A stretch of 64,000 nucleotides of DNA from UBA4717 sp045580165. Its GTDB lineage: Bacteria; Bacillota; Clostridia; Oscillospirales; CAG-272. Position 1 is the first letter of the stretch. Each line of letters opens with the position of its first letter. The notes beneath the pieces were generated by a model that made no database searches, was not told the DNA's origin, and saw nothing but the letters and a program-made list of their open reading frames with translations. Below, piece by piece: positions 52,625 to 60,014 of the stretch. The stretch spans positions 9,390 through 73,389 of the forward strand of contig JAZNNG010000059.1 of NCBI GenBank assembly GCA_045580165.1. Reading direction: 5' to 3'. The position numbers and the translations under genes were made by a program.

Positions 52625-53716
52625 ATGATTACAGATACTCTGAGACCCGACCTTATGTCGATGGAGCTTGCAGAGCTAACCGAATATCTCTCGCGAGAAT
52701 TCTCGCTTCCTCGCTTCAGAGCAAAGCAGGTCTTTGAGTGGCTGACTCGAGGTCGCGGCTTCGACGAGATGACGAATCTCCCGAAGGACCTGCGCGAAAG
52801 GCTCAAAAACGAGACCTTCTGCTCACTCGTCGAGATCGAAGAAAAGTACGTGTCGAAAATAGACGGTACTGTGAAATATCTTTTTAAGCTTCACGACGGA
52901 AGCTTTATCGAAAGCGTGGTAATGGGCTACAATCACGGCAACACCATCTGCATCTCAAGCGAGGTGGGCTGTAATATGGGCTGCAAATTCTGCGCCTCCA
53001 CCATCGGCGGTATGTCGAGAAGGCTCTTGCCGGGCGAAATGCTCGCCCAGGTGGCACGGGCAAATGCCGACGGCGCTGACATATCAAACATTGTTATGAT
53101 GGGCATCGGTGAGCCGCTTGACAACTACGACAACGTGATGGCGTTTTTAAAGCTTGTCACAAGCCCCGACGGTCTTTGCATCGGTGCAAGGCACATATCA
53201 ATATCCACCTGCGGTCTTGCGGATAAAATTCTAAAGCTTGCCGACGAGGAGCTCGGAATCACCCTCTCTATATCGCTTCACGCGTCCGACGACGAAACAC
53301 GCTCGTCCATAATGCCGATAAACAAAAAATACAATATCGAAGCCCTGCTCACTGCCTGCAAGGAATATTTCATAAAAACGGGCAGGCGCATCTCCTTTGA
53401 ATACACCCTTATTGCAGGCAAAAACGACTCACTCGCGCAGGCGGACAAGCTCTGCGACCTGTTCTACAAATACTTCACGGTCGACTCGCGTCTACTGCCG
53501 CTTCACGTAAACCTCATACCCGTAAACGTGGTGGAGGAAACCGGCTTTTCGTCAAGCTCAAGGCTTGCGGTAAAGGCCTTTACAGACGCACTTTTAAAAA
53601 GAAAAATTAATGCTACCGTCAGACGCAAGCTGGGTCCCGATATTGACGCGTCCTGCGGTCAGCTCCGTAAGCGCCGCGAGGACAACGCGGCAAAATCTCC
53701 CGAAAGAAAGGAATGA
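52625..53716 (+). CDS. rlmN: 23S rRNA adenine-2503 C2 / tRNA methyltransferase (radical SAM)
   Basis: The 363-aa radical SAM enzyme methylates A2503 of 23S rRNA and A37 of some tRNAs. The cluster motif is CNMGCKFC in VGCNMGCKFCAST, with MGIGEPLDN, ISTCGLADKI and a C-terminal Cys (VRRKLGPDIDASCGQL), the expected catalytic Cys. Its stop codon overlaps the prpC start. Confidence 0.97.
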   Translation: MITDTLRPDLMSMELAELTEYLSREFSLPRFRAKQVFEWLTRGRGFDEMTNLPKDLRERLKNETFCSLVEIEEKYVSKIDGTVKYLFKLHDGSFIESVVMGYNHGNTICISSEVGCNMGCKFCASTIGGMSRRLLPGEMLAQVARANADGADISNIVMMGIGEPLDNYDNVMAFLKLVTSPDGLCIGARHISISTCGLADKILKLADEELGITLSISLHASDDETRSSIMPINKKYNIEALLTACKEYFIKTGRRISFEYTLIAGKNDSLAQADKLCDLFYKYFTVDSRLLPLHVNLIPVNVVEETGFSSSSRLAVKAFTDALLKRKINATVRRKLGPDIDASCGQLRKRREDNAAKSPERKE

Positions 53717-54501
53717 TGAATATGTTTTATTCCGGAAAAACAGATATAGGAAGGGTAAGAAGCACAAACCAGGACAGCTTTGCGGTAAGGACCTACGAAA
53801 ACGGTATGCTCGTCGCGGTAGTATGCGACGGCATGGGCGGTGTTCAGGGCGGTAACGTCGCAAGCGAGACCGCGGTTGAATTCTTCTTCAAGAGCCTTGA
53901 AAGCAAAAATATCATAAACTTTGACGACGGAGAAAAAATTCCCACCAATGCTATAACCGCCGCGCTCGGTCAAGCGGTAACCGATGCGAATACCGCAGTC
54001 TACAAGAAAGCAACGTCAGATAAGGAGCTTTCGGGAATGGGAACCACCCTCACCGCTTGCGTTATAGTCGGAAACAGACTTGTCGCCACAAACGTAGGCG
54101 ACAGCCGCTTGTATATCGACGCGGGCAGAAAGCTTACACAGATAACTCAGGACCACTCGTACGTGCAATTTCTCGTAGACGTCGGCGACATTACGCCCGA
54201 GGAAGCAAAGACCCATCCCTACCGTAACAGAATAACCCGCGCTATCGGAATACAACCCGACGTTGATTGCGATATTTTCACGGAGGAGCTCGATAAGTAT
54301 CAGAATCCGAAGATATTACTTTGCTCCGACGGTCTTTGCGGTCAGGTCGAGGACTCAGTCATGCACAAAAGCATAACTCTTGCGCGCCGCCGCAATGAGG
54401 ACGACGCTGCAAGGCTTGACAGAGCCTGCTCTACTCTTATAGACAAGGCTCTCGCAAGCGGAGGCCCCGACAATATAACCGCCATCCTTATTTCGGTGTA
54501 G
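53713..54501 (+). CDS. prpC: PP2C-family serine/threonine phosphatase
   Basis: The 262-aa phosphatase reverses phosphorylation by PrkC. Metal-binding motifs are STNQDSFAV, CDGMGGVQGGNVAS, GTTLTACV, VGDSRLYI and GGPDNITAILI. Its ATG overlaps the rlmN stop codon (ATGA). Further in-frame ATGs at 53716 and 53722 are possible starts. Confidence 0.95.
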   Translation: MMNMFYSGKTDIGRVRSTNQDSFAVRTYENGMLVAVVCDGMGGVQGGNVASETAVEFFFKSLESKNIINFDDGEKIPTNAITAALGQAVTDANTAVYKKATSDKELSGMGTTLTACVIVGNRLVATNVGDSRLYIDAGRKLTQITQDHSYVQFLVDVGDITPEEAKTHPYRNRITRAIGIQPDVDCDIFTEELDKYQNPKILLCSDGLCGQVEDSVMHKSITLARRRNEDDAARLDRACSTLIDKALASGGPDNITAILISV

Positions 54502-54557
54502 AGGATCGGGTAACGTAAAAGGCTACATAGAAAATCAAGGATGTAATGGAGTTTAAC

Positions 54558-56291
54558 ATGGATATATTTGAAAAATACGTCGGTCAGATATTTGACCATA
54601 GATATAAGATAAAAAAGGAAATAGGTACAGGCGGAATGGCGGTAGTTTTTGAAGCGTACGATATGCTCAAAAACCGCCCCGTTGCCGTAAAGATGCTCAA
54701 GGACGAGATCGCCCGTGACACTCAAGCGGTCAAGCGCTTCATCAACGAGAGCAAGGCGGTAGCTATGCTCTCTCACCCCAACATCGTAAATATTTTCGAC
54801 GTTTCGGTGAAGGACAACCTAAAATATATAGTTATGGAGCTCGTCGACGGTATCACACTCAAGAACTATATGATAAAGAAGGGCGCGCTTTCCTTCAAGG
54901 AGGTCATCAGCATAACCGAGCAGATACTCCGCGCTCTTGAGCACGCTCACGCAAAGGGCATCGTTCACCGTGACATCAAGCCGCAGAATATTATGCTTCT
55001 CAAGAACGGCTCTATCAAGGTAACCGACTTCGGTATCGCTAAGCTTCCCGACGCGGAAACCGTTACTATGACCGACAAGGCGATAGGTACGGTGTTCTAT
55101 ATAAGTCCCGAGCAGGCAAGCGGCCGTCAGATAGACCACAGAAGCGACCTGTATTCGCTCGGCGCTACTATGTACGAAATGGCAACGGGCAAGCTTCCCT
55201 TCACCGCCGACAGTCCCGTTTCGGTGGCTCTTATGCAGGTGAAGTCAATTCCGAAAAACCCCCGCGAATTAAATTCCGCAATTCCGAGAGGTCTTGAACA
55301 GATAATCCTCATCGCTATGGAGAAAAATCCCGCACACAGATTCCAGAGCGCTACTCAGATGCTAAGACATCTCACTCACATAAAGAACAATCCCAAGGCA
55401 GTCTTTAAGGTCGCCGAGCACCAGACCGATAACGAAAACCTCGTAAGCCACTCGCAAACGGGTACCAAGAGCCGTGCGCAGAGCCGTTCAATGTTCCCCA
55501 TAATTATGGGTATCGTGTCGGCGTTTATAATCGTAGCCGCTATCAGCGCGTGCGCGGTATTTTTCTCGCTTCTTGAAGCGACCTCGGGCGAGGAAGCAAT
55601 AGTACTTGAGATCCCGAAGCTTGAGGGAAGCATCTACTCCGACGAGCTCAAGCGTCAGCTTGAGGGCAACTACTATGAGGTTACCATCAAGGACGTTTTC
55701 GATCCCGACTCGTCAGCCAACACCATTATAGAGCAAGACCCAAAGCCCGGCGAAAAGCGTAAGGTCATTCCGGGTGAGCAGAGCTGCGAGCTTTCCATTA
55801 CGGTAAGTAAGGGAGCGCGTACCTTTACTCTTGATAACTACAAGTATCTCTACTATTACGAAGCGGAAATAGCCATGAAGAGCCTCGGTCTTATACCCGA
55901 GAGAAAATACGTCTACCACGACTATATCCCCGAAAGCTACGTTGTTTCAAGTGAGCCCGAGGCGGGTGAGACCGTCAAGTACGGCGACAAGATAGTTATC
56001 ACCATCAGTAAGGGACAAAATTCCGAGGATTATATGGTGACGGTTCCCGACTTTACCGAGGGCACCGAAAACGCCGCAAAGCTTCTCCTTCTTGAAAACA
56101 ATCTTAAGCTCGGCAAGGTCGAGTACGTTGAGTCCACAGAAGAAAAGGGCACTATCCTCTCACAAAGCGTTGCGTCTATGTCGTCGGTTCCCGTCGGCAC
56201 CGAGATAAGCTTTAAGGTCAGCCGCGGTGACAAGGACAACGGACAAAACAACAAGAAAAACGACCGCGACATTTTTGACGATATAGGATAA
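54558..56291 (+). CDS. prkC: PASTA-domain serine/threonine protein kinase
   Basis: The 577-aa kinase senses cell-wall fragments and controls growth and spore germination in related bacteria. The kinase domain (residues about 12-270) has GTGGMAVV, the catalytic HRDIKPQN and DFGIAK; a transmembrane helix (about 312-338) leads to three extracellular PASTA repeats. ATG 54558 has GGAG 8 bases upstream; an in-frame ATG at 54546 is an alternative. It is paired with prpC. Confidence 0.95.
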   Translation: MDIFEKYVGQIFDHRYKIKKEIGTGGMAVVFEAYDMLKNRPVAVKMLKDEIARDTQAVKRFINESKAVAMLSHPNIVNIFDVSVKDNLKYIVMELVDGITLKNYMIKKGALSFKEVISITEQILRALEHAHAKGIVHRDIKPQNIMLLKNGSIKVTDFGIAKLPDAETVTMTDKAIGTVFYISPEQASGRQIDHRSDLYSLGATMYEMATGKLPFTADSPVSVALMQVKSIPKNPRELNSAIPRGLEQIILIAMEKNPAHRFQSATQMLRHLTHIKNNPKAVFKVAEHQTDNENLVSHSQTGTKSRAQSRSMFPIIMGIVSAFIIVAAISACAVFFSLLEATSGEEAIVLEIPKLEGSIYSDELKRQLEGNYYEVTIKDVFDPDSSANTIIEQDPKPGEKRKVIPGEQSCELSITVSKGARTFTLDNYKYLYYYEAEIAMKSLGLIPERKYVYHDYIPESYVVSSEPEAGETVKYGDKIVITISKGQNSEDYMVTVPDFTEGTENAAKLLLLENNLKLGKVEYVESTEEKGTILSQSVASMSSVPVGTEISFKVSRGDKDNGQNNKKNDRDIFDDIG

Positions 56292-56294
56292 TCA

Positions 56295-57227
56295 ATGGAA
56301 AAATTTATAAACGGAAAAATCGTGCGCGGTGTCGGCGGTAATTACGAGATCCTGCTTGACAACGAGGTCACTCTTTCGGACGGAAGTACCGCCGACAGAG
56401 TGCTTTGCCGCGCAAAAGGAGGATTTCGCCACGAGGGCGAAACTCCTCTCGTCGGCGATAACGTGGTTTTAAGGCTTGACAATACCGACAGCTTTGTTAT
56501 CGACGAGATAAAGCCAAGACGCAATTCGCTGATAAGACCCCCTATGGCAAACCTCGATATTCTTTTCGTAATGTTTGCCGCAAGATCGCCCGAGCCCGTA
56601 CTGCTCACCGTGGACAAGCTCATATCCATTGCCGAGCATAACGGTATTGTGCCCGTAGTCATCGTGACAAAAAGCGACCTTGACGCAGACGCCGCCAATG
56701 GCTACGCCGACATATACAGGCGCGCAGGCTTTGGCGTGTTCGTGTGCGGCGCGGACGGCGATACGTCAGAGCTTTCGGACTTCGTCAAGTCAAGCCTTCG
56801 CGGTAAAACGGGCGCGTTCGCAGGCGCGTCGGGTATAGGAAAGTCGACGCTGTTAAACCGTCTGTTCCCGAGCCTTAAGCTCGAAACGGGCGAGATCAGC
56901 AGAAAAATCTCGCGCGGACGCCATACCACGCGCTCGGTCGACCTGTATTCTGTCGAAACGGGCGGATTTATCGCCGATACTCCCGGCTTCAGTATGCTTG
57001 ATTTCGAGCGATTTGATTTCTTTACCAACGACGAGCTTATATACACCTTCAGAGAATTTGACAGGTACATAAGCTCCTGCCGTTATACCAAGTGTACTCA
57101 CACCAAGGAGGACGGCTGCGCCATTATAGAGGCGGTGCGTTCGGGAGAAGTGTCAAAGGAGCGCCACGAAAGCTTTGTCAGTATGCGTGAGGCTCTCAAG
57201 AACAAGCACGAATGGGATAAAAAATAA
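56295..57227 (+). CDS. rsgA: Ribosome small-subunit-dependent GTPase A
   Basis: The 310-aa circularly permuted GTPase assists late 30S maturation. An OB-fold N-terminus is followed by G4 (VTKSDLD), then G1 (GASGIGKSTLLN), G2/G3 (HTTRSVDL, DTPGFS) and a zinc-binding C-terminal domain (CRYTKCTHTKEDGC). It starts 3 bases after prkC, which implies coupling. Confidence 0.96.
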   Translation: MEKFINGKIVRGVGGNYEILLDNEVTLSDGSTADRVLCRAKGGFRHEGETPLVGDNVVLRLDNTDSFVIDEIKPRRNSLIRPPMANLDILFVMFAARSPEPVLLTVDKLISIAEHNGIVPVVIVTKSDLDADAANGYADIYRRAGFGVFVCGADGDTSELSDFVKSSLRGKTGAFAGASGIGKSTLLNRLFPSLKLETGEISRKISRGRHTTRSVDLYSVETGGFIADTPGFSMLDFERFDFFTNDELIYTFREFDRYISSCRYTKCTHTKEDGCAIIEAVRSGEVSKERHESFVSMREALKNKHEWDKK

Positions 57228-57232
57228 AACAG

Positions 57233-57267
57233 GGGCGTTGCTTACGTAACATAAGCAACGCCCTTTT
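57233..57267 (+). terminator. Terminator at the end of the yicC-rsgA block
   Basis: A 12-bp perfect stem (GGGCGTTGCTTA / TAAGCAACGCCC) is followed by TTTT. Confidence 0.88.
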
Positions 57268-57313
57268 CATATTATGGTAATGTCAAAACTATTTTTTCAA
57301 GGGAGGAGTAAAC

Positions 57314-57403
57314 GTGAAAATTGTGGTTGTGAAATCCCCCAGGATATTCAGAGGACTTCTCAAAAAAATGTTCAAGGTGAGCAAAAAGCGTCAGCGCAGA
57401 TAA
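57314..57403 (+). CDS. spoVM: Stage V sporulation protein M
   Basis: A 29-codon gene with GTG start, 6 bases after GGGAGGAG (57301-57308), encodes MKIVVVKSPRIFRGLLKKMF plus a basic tail. SpoVM is the amphipathic peptide that recognises forespore membrane curvature and recruits SpoIVA for coat assembly. Pro9, essential in Bacillus subtilis, is conserved, as are the hydrophobic spacing and Lys7. Its place after rsgA is the usual one in Firmicutes. Its 3' end overlaps the convergent gene by 13 bases. It is too short for routine gene finders. Confidence 0.9.
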   Translation: MKIVVVKSPRIFRGLLKKMFKVSKKRQRR

Positions 57404-57822
57404 GAGCTTAATTTCTCCATACGGTTCTTTTCGTAATTTATCATATCAGAGCATAAATTACGTGTTTTTTCGGGACAGTCAGTATTGCGATTGAGATGCT
57501 TGCTCATTTTAATGACGCCCATATTAGAGCCGTTTATCATCATCTCTGCGATATGGGAAGCGGAGGAATCCATCATCGTGTTCACCGCCATACCCACGTC
57601 CGACATAAGCTTTACGCCGAGTCCGGGATCCTGAGGCTTGAGTCCGTGAGAACGAAGGAGGGCTGATGACTCTCTCTCAAAGCGTTTGTAGCCGTCAAGC
57701 TCCGAGATGAGCTCTTGTCTGAGCTGTCTGTCCTCGGTTTTAGAAAGAAGCTTTGTGGTAGAGTCAACGCTCATTTTTGCGCTTTTGTGGAGGAATTGGA
57801 GCATTTCTTCGTTAGTGTTCAT
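57391..57822 (-). CDS. Hypothetical four-helix-bundle protein
   Basis: The 143-aa product is all helical (MLQFLHKSAKMSVDSTTKLL, RQELISELDGYKRFERESSAL, SSASHIAEMMINGSNMGVIK). The HIAEMMI.GSNMG motif is familiar from a conserved Clostridia family of unknown function, perhaps ferritin-like without clear metal ligands. ATG 57822 has GGAG 11 bases upstream. It converges on and overlaps spoVM. Confidence 0.8.
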   Translation of the reverse strand: MNTNEEMLQFLHKSAKMSVDSTTKLLSKTEDRQLRQELISELDGYKRFERESSALLRSHGLKPQDPGLGVKLMSDVGMAVNTMMDSSASHIAEMMINGSNMGVIKMSKHLNRNTDCPEKTRNLCSDMINYEKNRMEKLSSYLR

Positions 57823-58023
57823 AAATAATTGGCTCCGGTTAAATTTATTGCGGCTTTGTGCCGCAGTAATATTGTGCGCAAAGCGAAGGGTTATATACAT
57901 ATTTTTTTGCACAGATATGCGGCAACATTTACCGCGTGTCTGTGTAATTTTTTCACTTAAAAGAGGGCAAAATATAAGCGTTGACGGTCGCCGTCAAAAA
58001 AATATAATTTTTTCAAAAAAGTG

Positions 58024-58052
58024 TTGACAAGGAAAATAGTTTGTGCTATAAT
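58024..58052 (+). promoter_or_regulatory. Promoter of the tRNA-Met/tRNA-Glu unit
   Basis: A perfect TTGACA, 17-base spacer and perfect TATAAT, 32 bases before the first tRNA. Confidence 0.9.
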
Positions 58053-58084
58053 ATACAAGCGTTCGATTGAAACGCCCAATAAAT

Positions 58085-58161
58085 GGCGGAATAGCTCAGC
58101 TGGCTAGAGCATTCGGTTCATACCCGTCAGGTCGTTGGTTCAAATCCGACTTCCGCTACCA
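58085..58161 (+). tRNA. tRNA-Met (CAT)
   Basis: The 77-base cloverleaf has acceptor GGCGGAA/TTCCGCT, D-arm GCTC...GAGC, anticodon loop TTCATAC, T-arm GTTGG/CCGAC with loop TTCAAAT, and an encoded CCA. The top two pairs of the anticodon stem (27-43 and 28-42) read T-C and T-T and do not pair. The stem lacks the three G-C pairs of an initiator tRNA, so it is an elongator or a mis-sense CAT isoacceptor such as one modified to read Ile; the Met call is most likely. Confidence 0.92.
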
Positions 58162-58194
58162 GCCTTGTCCGCAACAGTTGGGCAAGGCGCATCC

Positions 58195-58269
58195 GGCCCG
58201 TTGGTCAAGCGGTTAAGACACGGCCCTTTCACGGCTGTAACATGGGTTCGATTCCCGTACGGGTCACCA
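58195..58269 (+). tRNA. tRNA-Glu (TTC)
   Basis: The 75-base cloverleaf has acceptor GGCCCGT/ACGGGTC, anticodon TTC at 58228-58230, T-loop TTCGATT and encoded CCA. Its last 21 bases plus two more are repeated at 58404-58426. Confidence 0.96.
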
Positions 58270-58426
58270 AAAGAAAAAAGACACCTCTGGGTGTCTTTTT
58301 TCTTTTGTCGGAGGGAATCGAAAAGGAGGGAGCGAAGCGGAAGAAAACAGTCCGGTGGACTGTTTTTGCCGACGAGGGCGTGGTAGGCGCAGTAGCGCCG
58401 GAGCGATTCCCGTACGGGTCACCAAA
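58249..58426. repeat. 23-bp direct repeat of the tRNA-Glu 3' end flanking a 132-bp structured element
   Basis: Bases 58249-58271 (T-arm half, acceptor, CCA and AA) recur exactly at 58404-58426. Between them lie the terminator, a closing stem GGGAATCG (58313-58320) with CGATTCCC (58404-58411), a CAGTCC-GGT-GGACTG hairpin flanked by A and T runs (58344-58367) and a GGCGC-AGTA-GCGCC hairpin (58386-58399). No protein frame is convincing. Confidence 0.85.
58272..58303 (+). terminator. Terminator directly after tRNA-Glu
   Basis: AGAAAAAAGACACC / GGTGTCTTTTTTCT is a perfect 14-bp stem with a 4-base loop. Confidence 0.9.
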
Positions 58427-58430
58427 CGTA

Positions 58431-58479
58431 ACAAATCCGAACTATTTCGTAAATCGAAATTGGTTCGGATTTGTTTTTT
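58431..58479 (+). terminator. Second tRNA terminator, after the duplicated 3' end
   Basis: ACAAATCCGAAC / GTTCGGATTTGT plus an inner ATTTCG/CGAAAT stem is followed by TTTTTTA. It was probably the original terminator of tRNA-Glu. Confidence 0.85.
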
Positions 58480-58511
58480 ACTATAATTATTCGAATTGAT
58501 ACTGAACAACA

Positions 58512-58549
58512 CCGCCGAGAGCAACCAAACGGTTACTCTCGGCAGTGTT
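58512..58549. repeat. 38-bp palindromic direct repeat, left copy
   Basis: The sequence contains GCCGAGAGCAACC-AAAC-GGTTACTCTCGGC, a hairpin with one mismatch, followed by AGTGTT. It matches 63804-63841 at 37 of 38 positions. It lies 4 bases beyond the stop codon of the last gene of the MutS-like unit and can act as its terminator. Confidence 0.85.
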
Positions 58550-58553
58550 TTTA

Positions 58554-60014
58554 TTAAAATATCTTATATCCCTCTGCTGTATGCAGAATGGTTACTTCGT
58601 TGTTTTCAAACATTTCTTCAAGCTGCCTTAGATGTGACACCAATATCCAGAGGATGTTGAGTGCTGAAAAATGCTTCAACAGATGATACAGACCTTCCGC
58701 GCCCTCGGCATAGGCTGTACTCTGGAATGTTTCGTTGAGGAACACAAGCGAATTTTCCTTCAAAGTATCAACCATTGCGGCAAGCTCGCGCACCTCTTGC
58801 TCAAAACGTCCTGCGTCATTTCCTTCACAAAATTCTTTTTCCGCTTCCGAAAACTGTGTTGCAATCTGTGAGAATAATGTGATCTCTGCGGATTCACAAG
58901 GAATAGGCAAGCCCGCTTGCGCAAGAAGCTGCATTGTGCCAATCGAACGCAAATATACGGTTTTACCGCTTCCGTTGTTTCCAAACACCAACAAACCGCC
59001 ATTATCTTTACCAAGCATAAAATCGTTGGGTATCACAGCGGAAGGAGTGGGCTTTGACATCAGCAGATAAAGGTCATATAGATTTCTGACTTTTATGCTT
59101 TGATCTTCCGTGAATGTGGGATAGCGAACAGGCACTTCTTTCCCCGATAAAGCTTGAATATACTTGAGCGAAACATCGTAAAAGATCAATTCACGCCCGA
59201 TCAAGCCGTATTTCTCAAATATTTGCTCCGAGATTTTTGCGAACACACCCGAAAGATCGGACAAGGCGGAAACGGCAAGTCTCTCATACAAACCGTCCTT
59301 TTCAGGAGACAAGCGCTGACAGGGATACGCGGTTTCCTCTGCTTTTTTGAAAAGTGAAAAGCCTTTCTTTTTTAGCTCCGGATCTGTCACGTGAATATAT
59401 CTGTGATCGATCAGTTCATAAGATTCAATACGCCCCTCATCGTTCATGGCAAACTTGAAATCCCAATATCCGCTTGCGCTGAAATTCTCATACTTGGAAC
59501 AGAACGTAATCAGTTTTGAAAACTCGGGATTTTCATACAGATTCTTGCAAGCGGTGAGAAGACTTTTCAATCCATTAGATTTCAAATCGAATTTTGCCAA
59601 CAGCTCACCATACGCTTTTACAAATAGCAGCGCGCGTTTGAGGCAAAGAGCCTGTGTCGCGAGAATGTTTTTGGACGCTGCAGAAGATGCAGTTCCCGTC
59701 GTATTCAAGCGGTATTCTTCCTTGCCTGCATCCTTCTGTGATACTCTTAATTCTTCAAAGCGTGTCGAGAGTGATATGATTTGATCAAGCAAATCGGGAT
59801 TGTTTTCAAAATCCTTTAGTACCTCTTGACGATATAGAATCTCATTTTTATCATTGGTCAGATCTGACACAACAGACAGGAAGCAATTCCGTTTTTTGAC
59901 GTCAGCACAAATATGCGCAAAGGAACGGTCAAGAGATAGGTGATACAAAATCCTTTCGGATATTGGCTCGGCTTTGGATATGCGTTCGTTCAAATACAAA
60001 ATACTAATTGCCAT
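58554..60014 (-). CDS. MutS-like ATPase B (core and ATPase domains only)
   Basis: The 486-aa protein resembles the lever/clamp-less core plus ATPase (domain V) of MutS. Walker A is FGNNGSGKTVYLRSIG followed by the MutS-type AQAGLPIPCESAEI. The Walker B position reads SLVFLNETFQST, with Asn in place of the usual Asp before the catalytic Glu; a switch-like VSHLRQLEEMF follows. The N-terminal mismatch-binding and connector domains are absent, so it is unlikely to be the mismatch sensor. It overlaps the upstream ATPase gene by 11 bases and is last in a coupled four-gene unit. Confidence 0.88.
   Translation of the reverse strand: MAISILYLNERISKAEPISERILYHLSLDRSFAHICADVKKRNCFLSVVSDLTNDKNEILYRQEVLKDFENNPDLLDQIISLSTRFEELRVSQKDAGKEEYRLNTTGTASSAASKNILATQALCLKRALLFVKAYGELLAKFDLKSNGLKSLLTACKNLYENPEFSKLITFCSKYENFSASGYWDFKFAMNDEGRIESYELIDHRYIHVTDPELKKKGFSLFKKAEETAYPCQRLSPEKDGLYERLAVSALSDLSGVFAKISEQIFEKYGLIGRELIFYDVSLKYIQALSGKEVPVRYPTFTEDQSIKVRNLYDLYLLMSKPTPSAVIPNDFMLGKDNGGLLVFGNNGSGKTVYLRSIGTMQLLAQAGLPIPCESAEITLFSQIATQFSEAEKEFCEGNDAGRFEQEVRELAAMVDTLKENSLVFLNETFQSTAYAEGAEGLYHLLKHFSALNILWILVSHLRQLEEMFENNEVTILHTAEGYKIF

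Noticed and set aside
58135..58524. Open frames across the tRNA-Glu duplication
   Set aside because: They read through tRNAs and terminators and have no ribosome binding site; the region is structural and non-coding.
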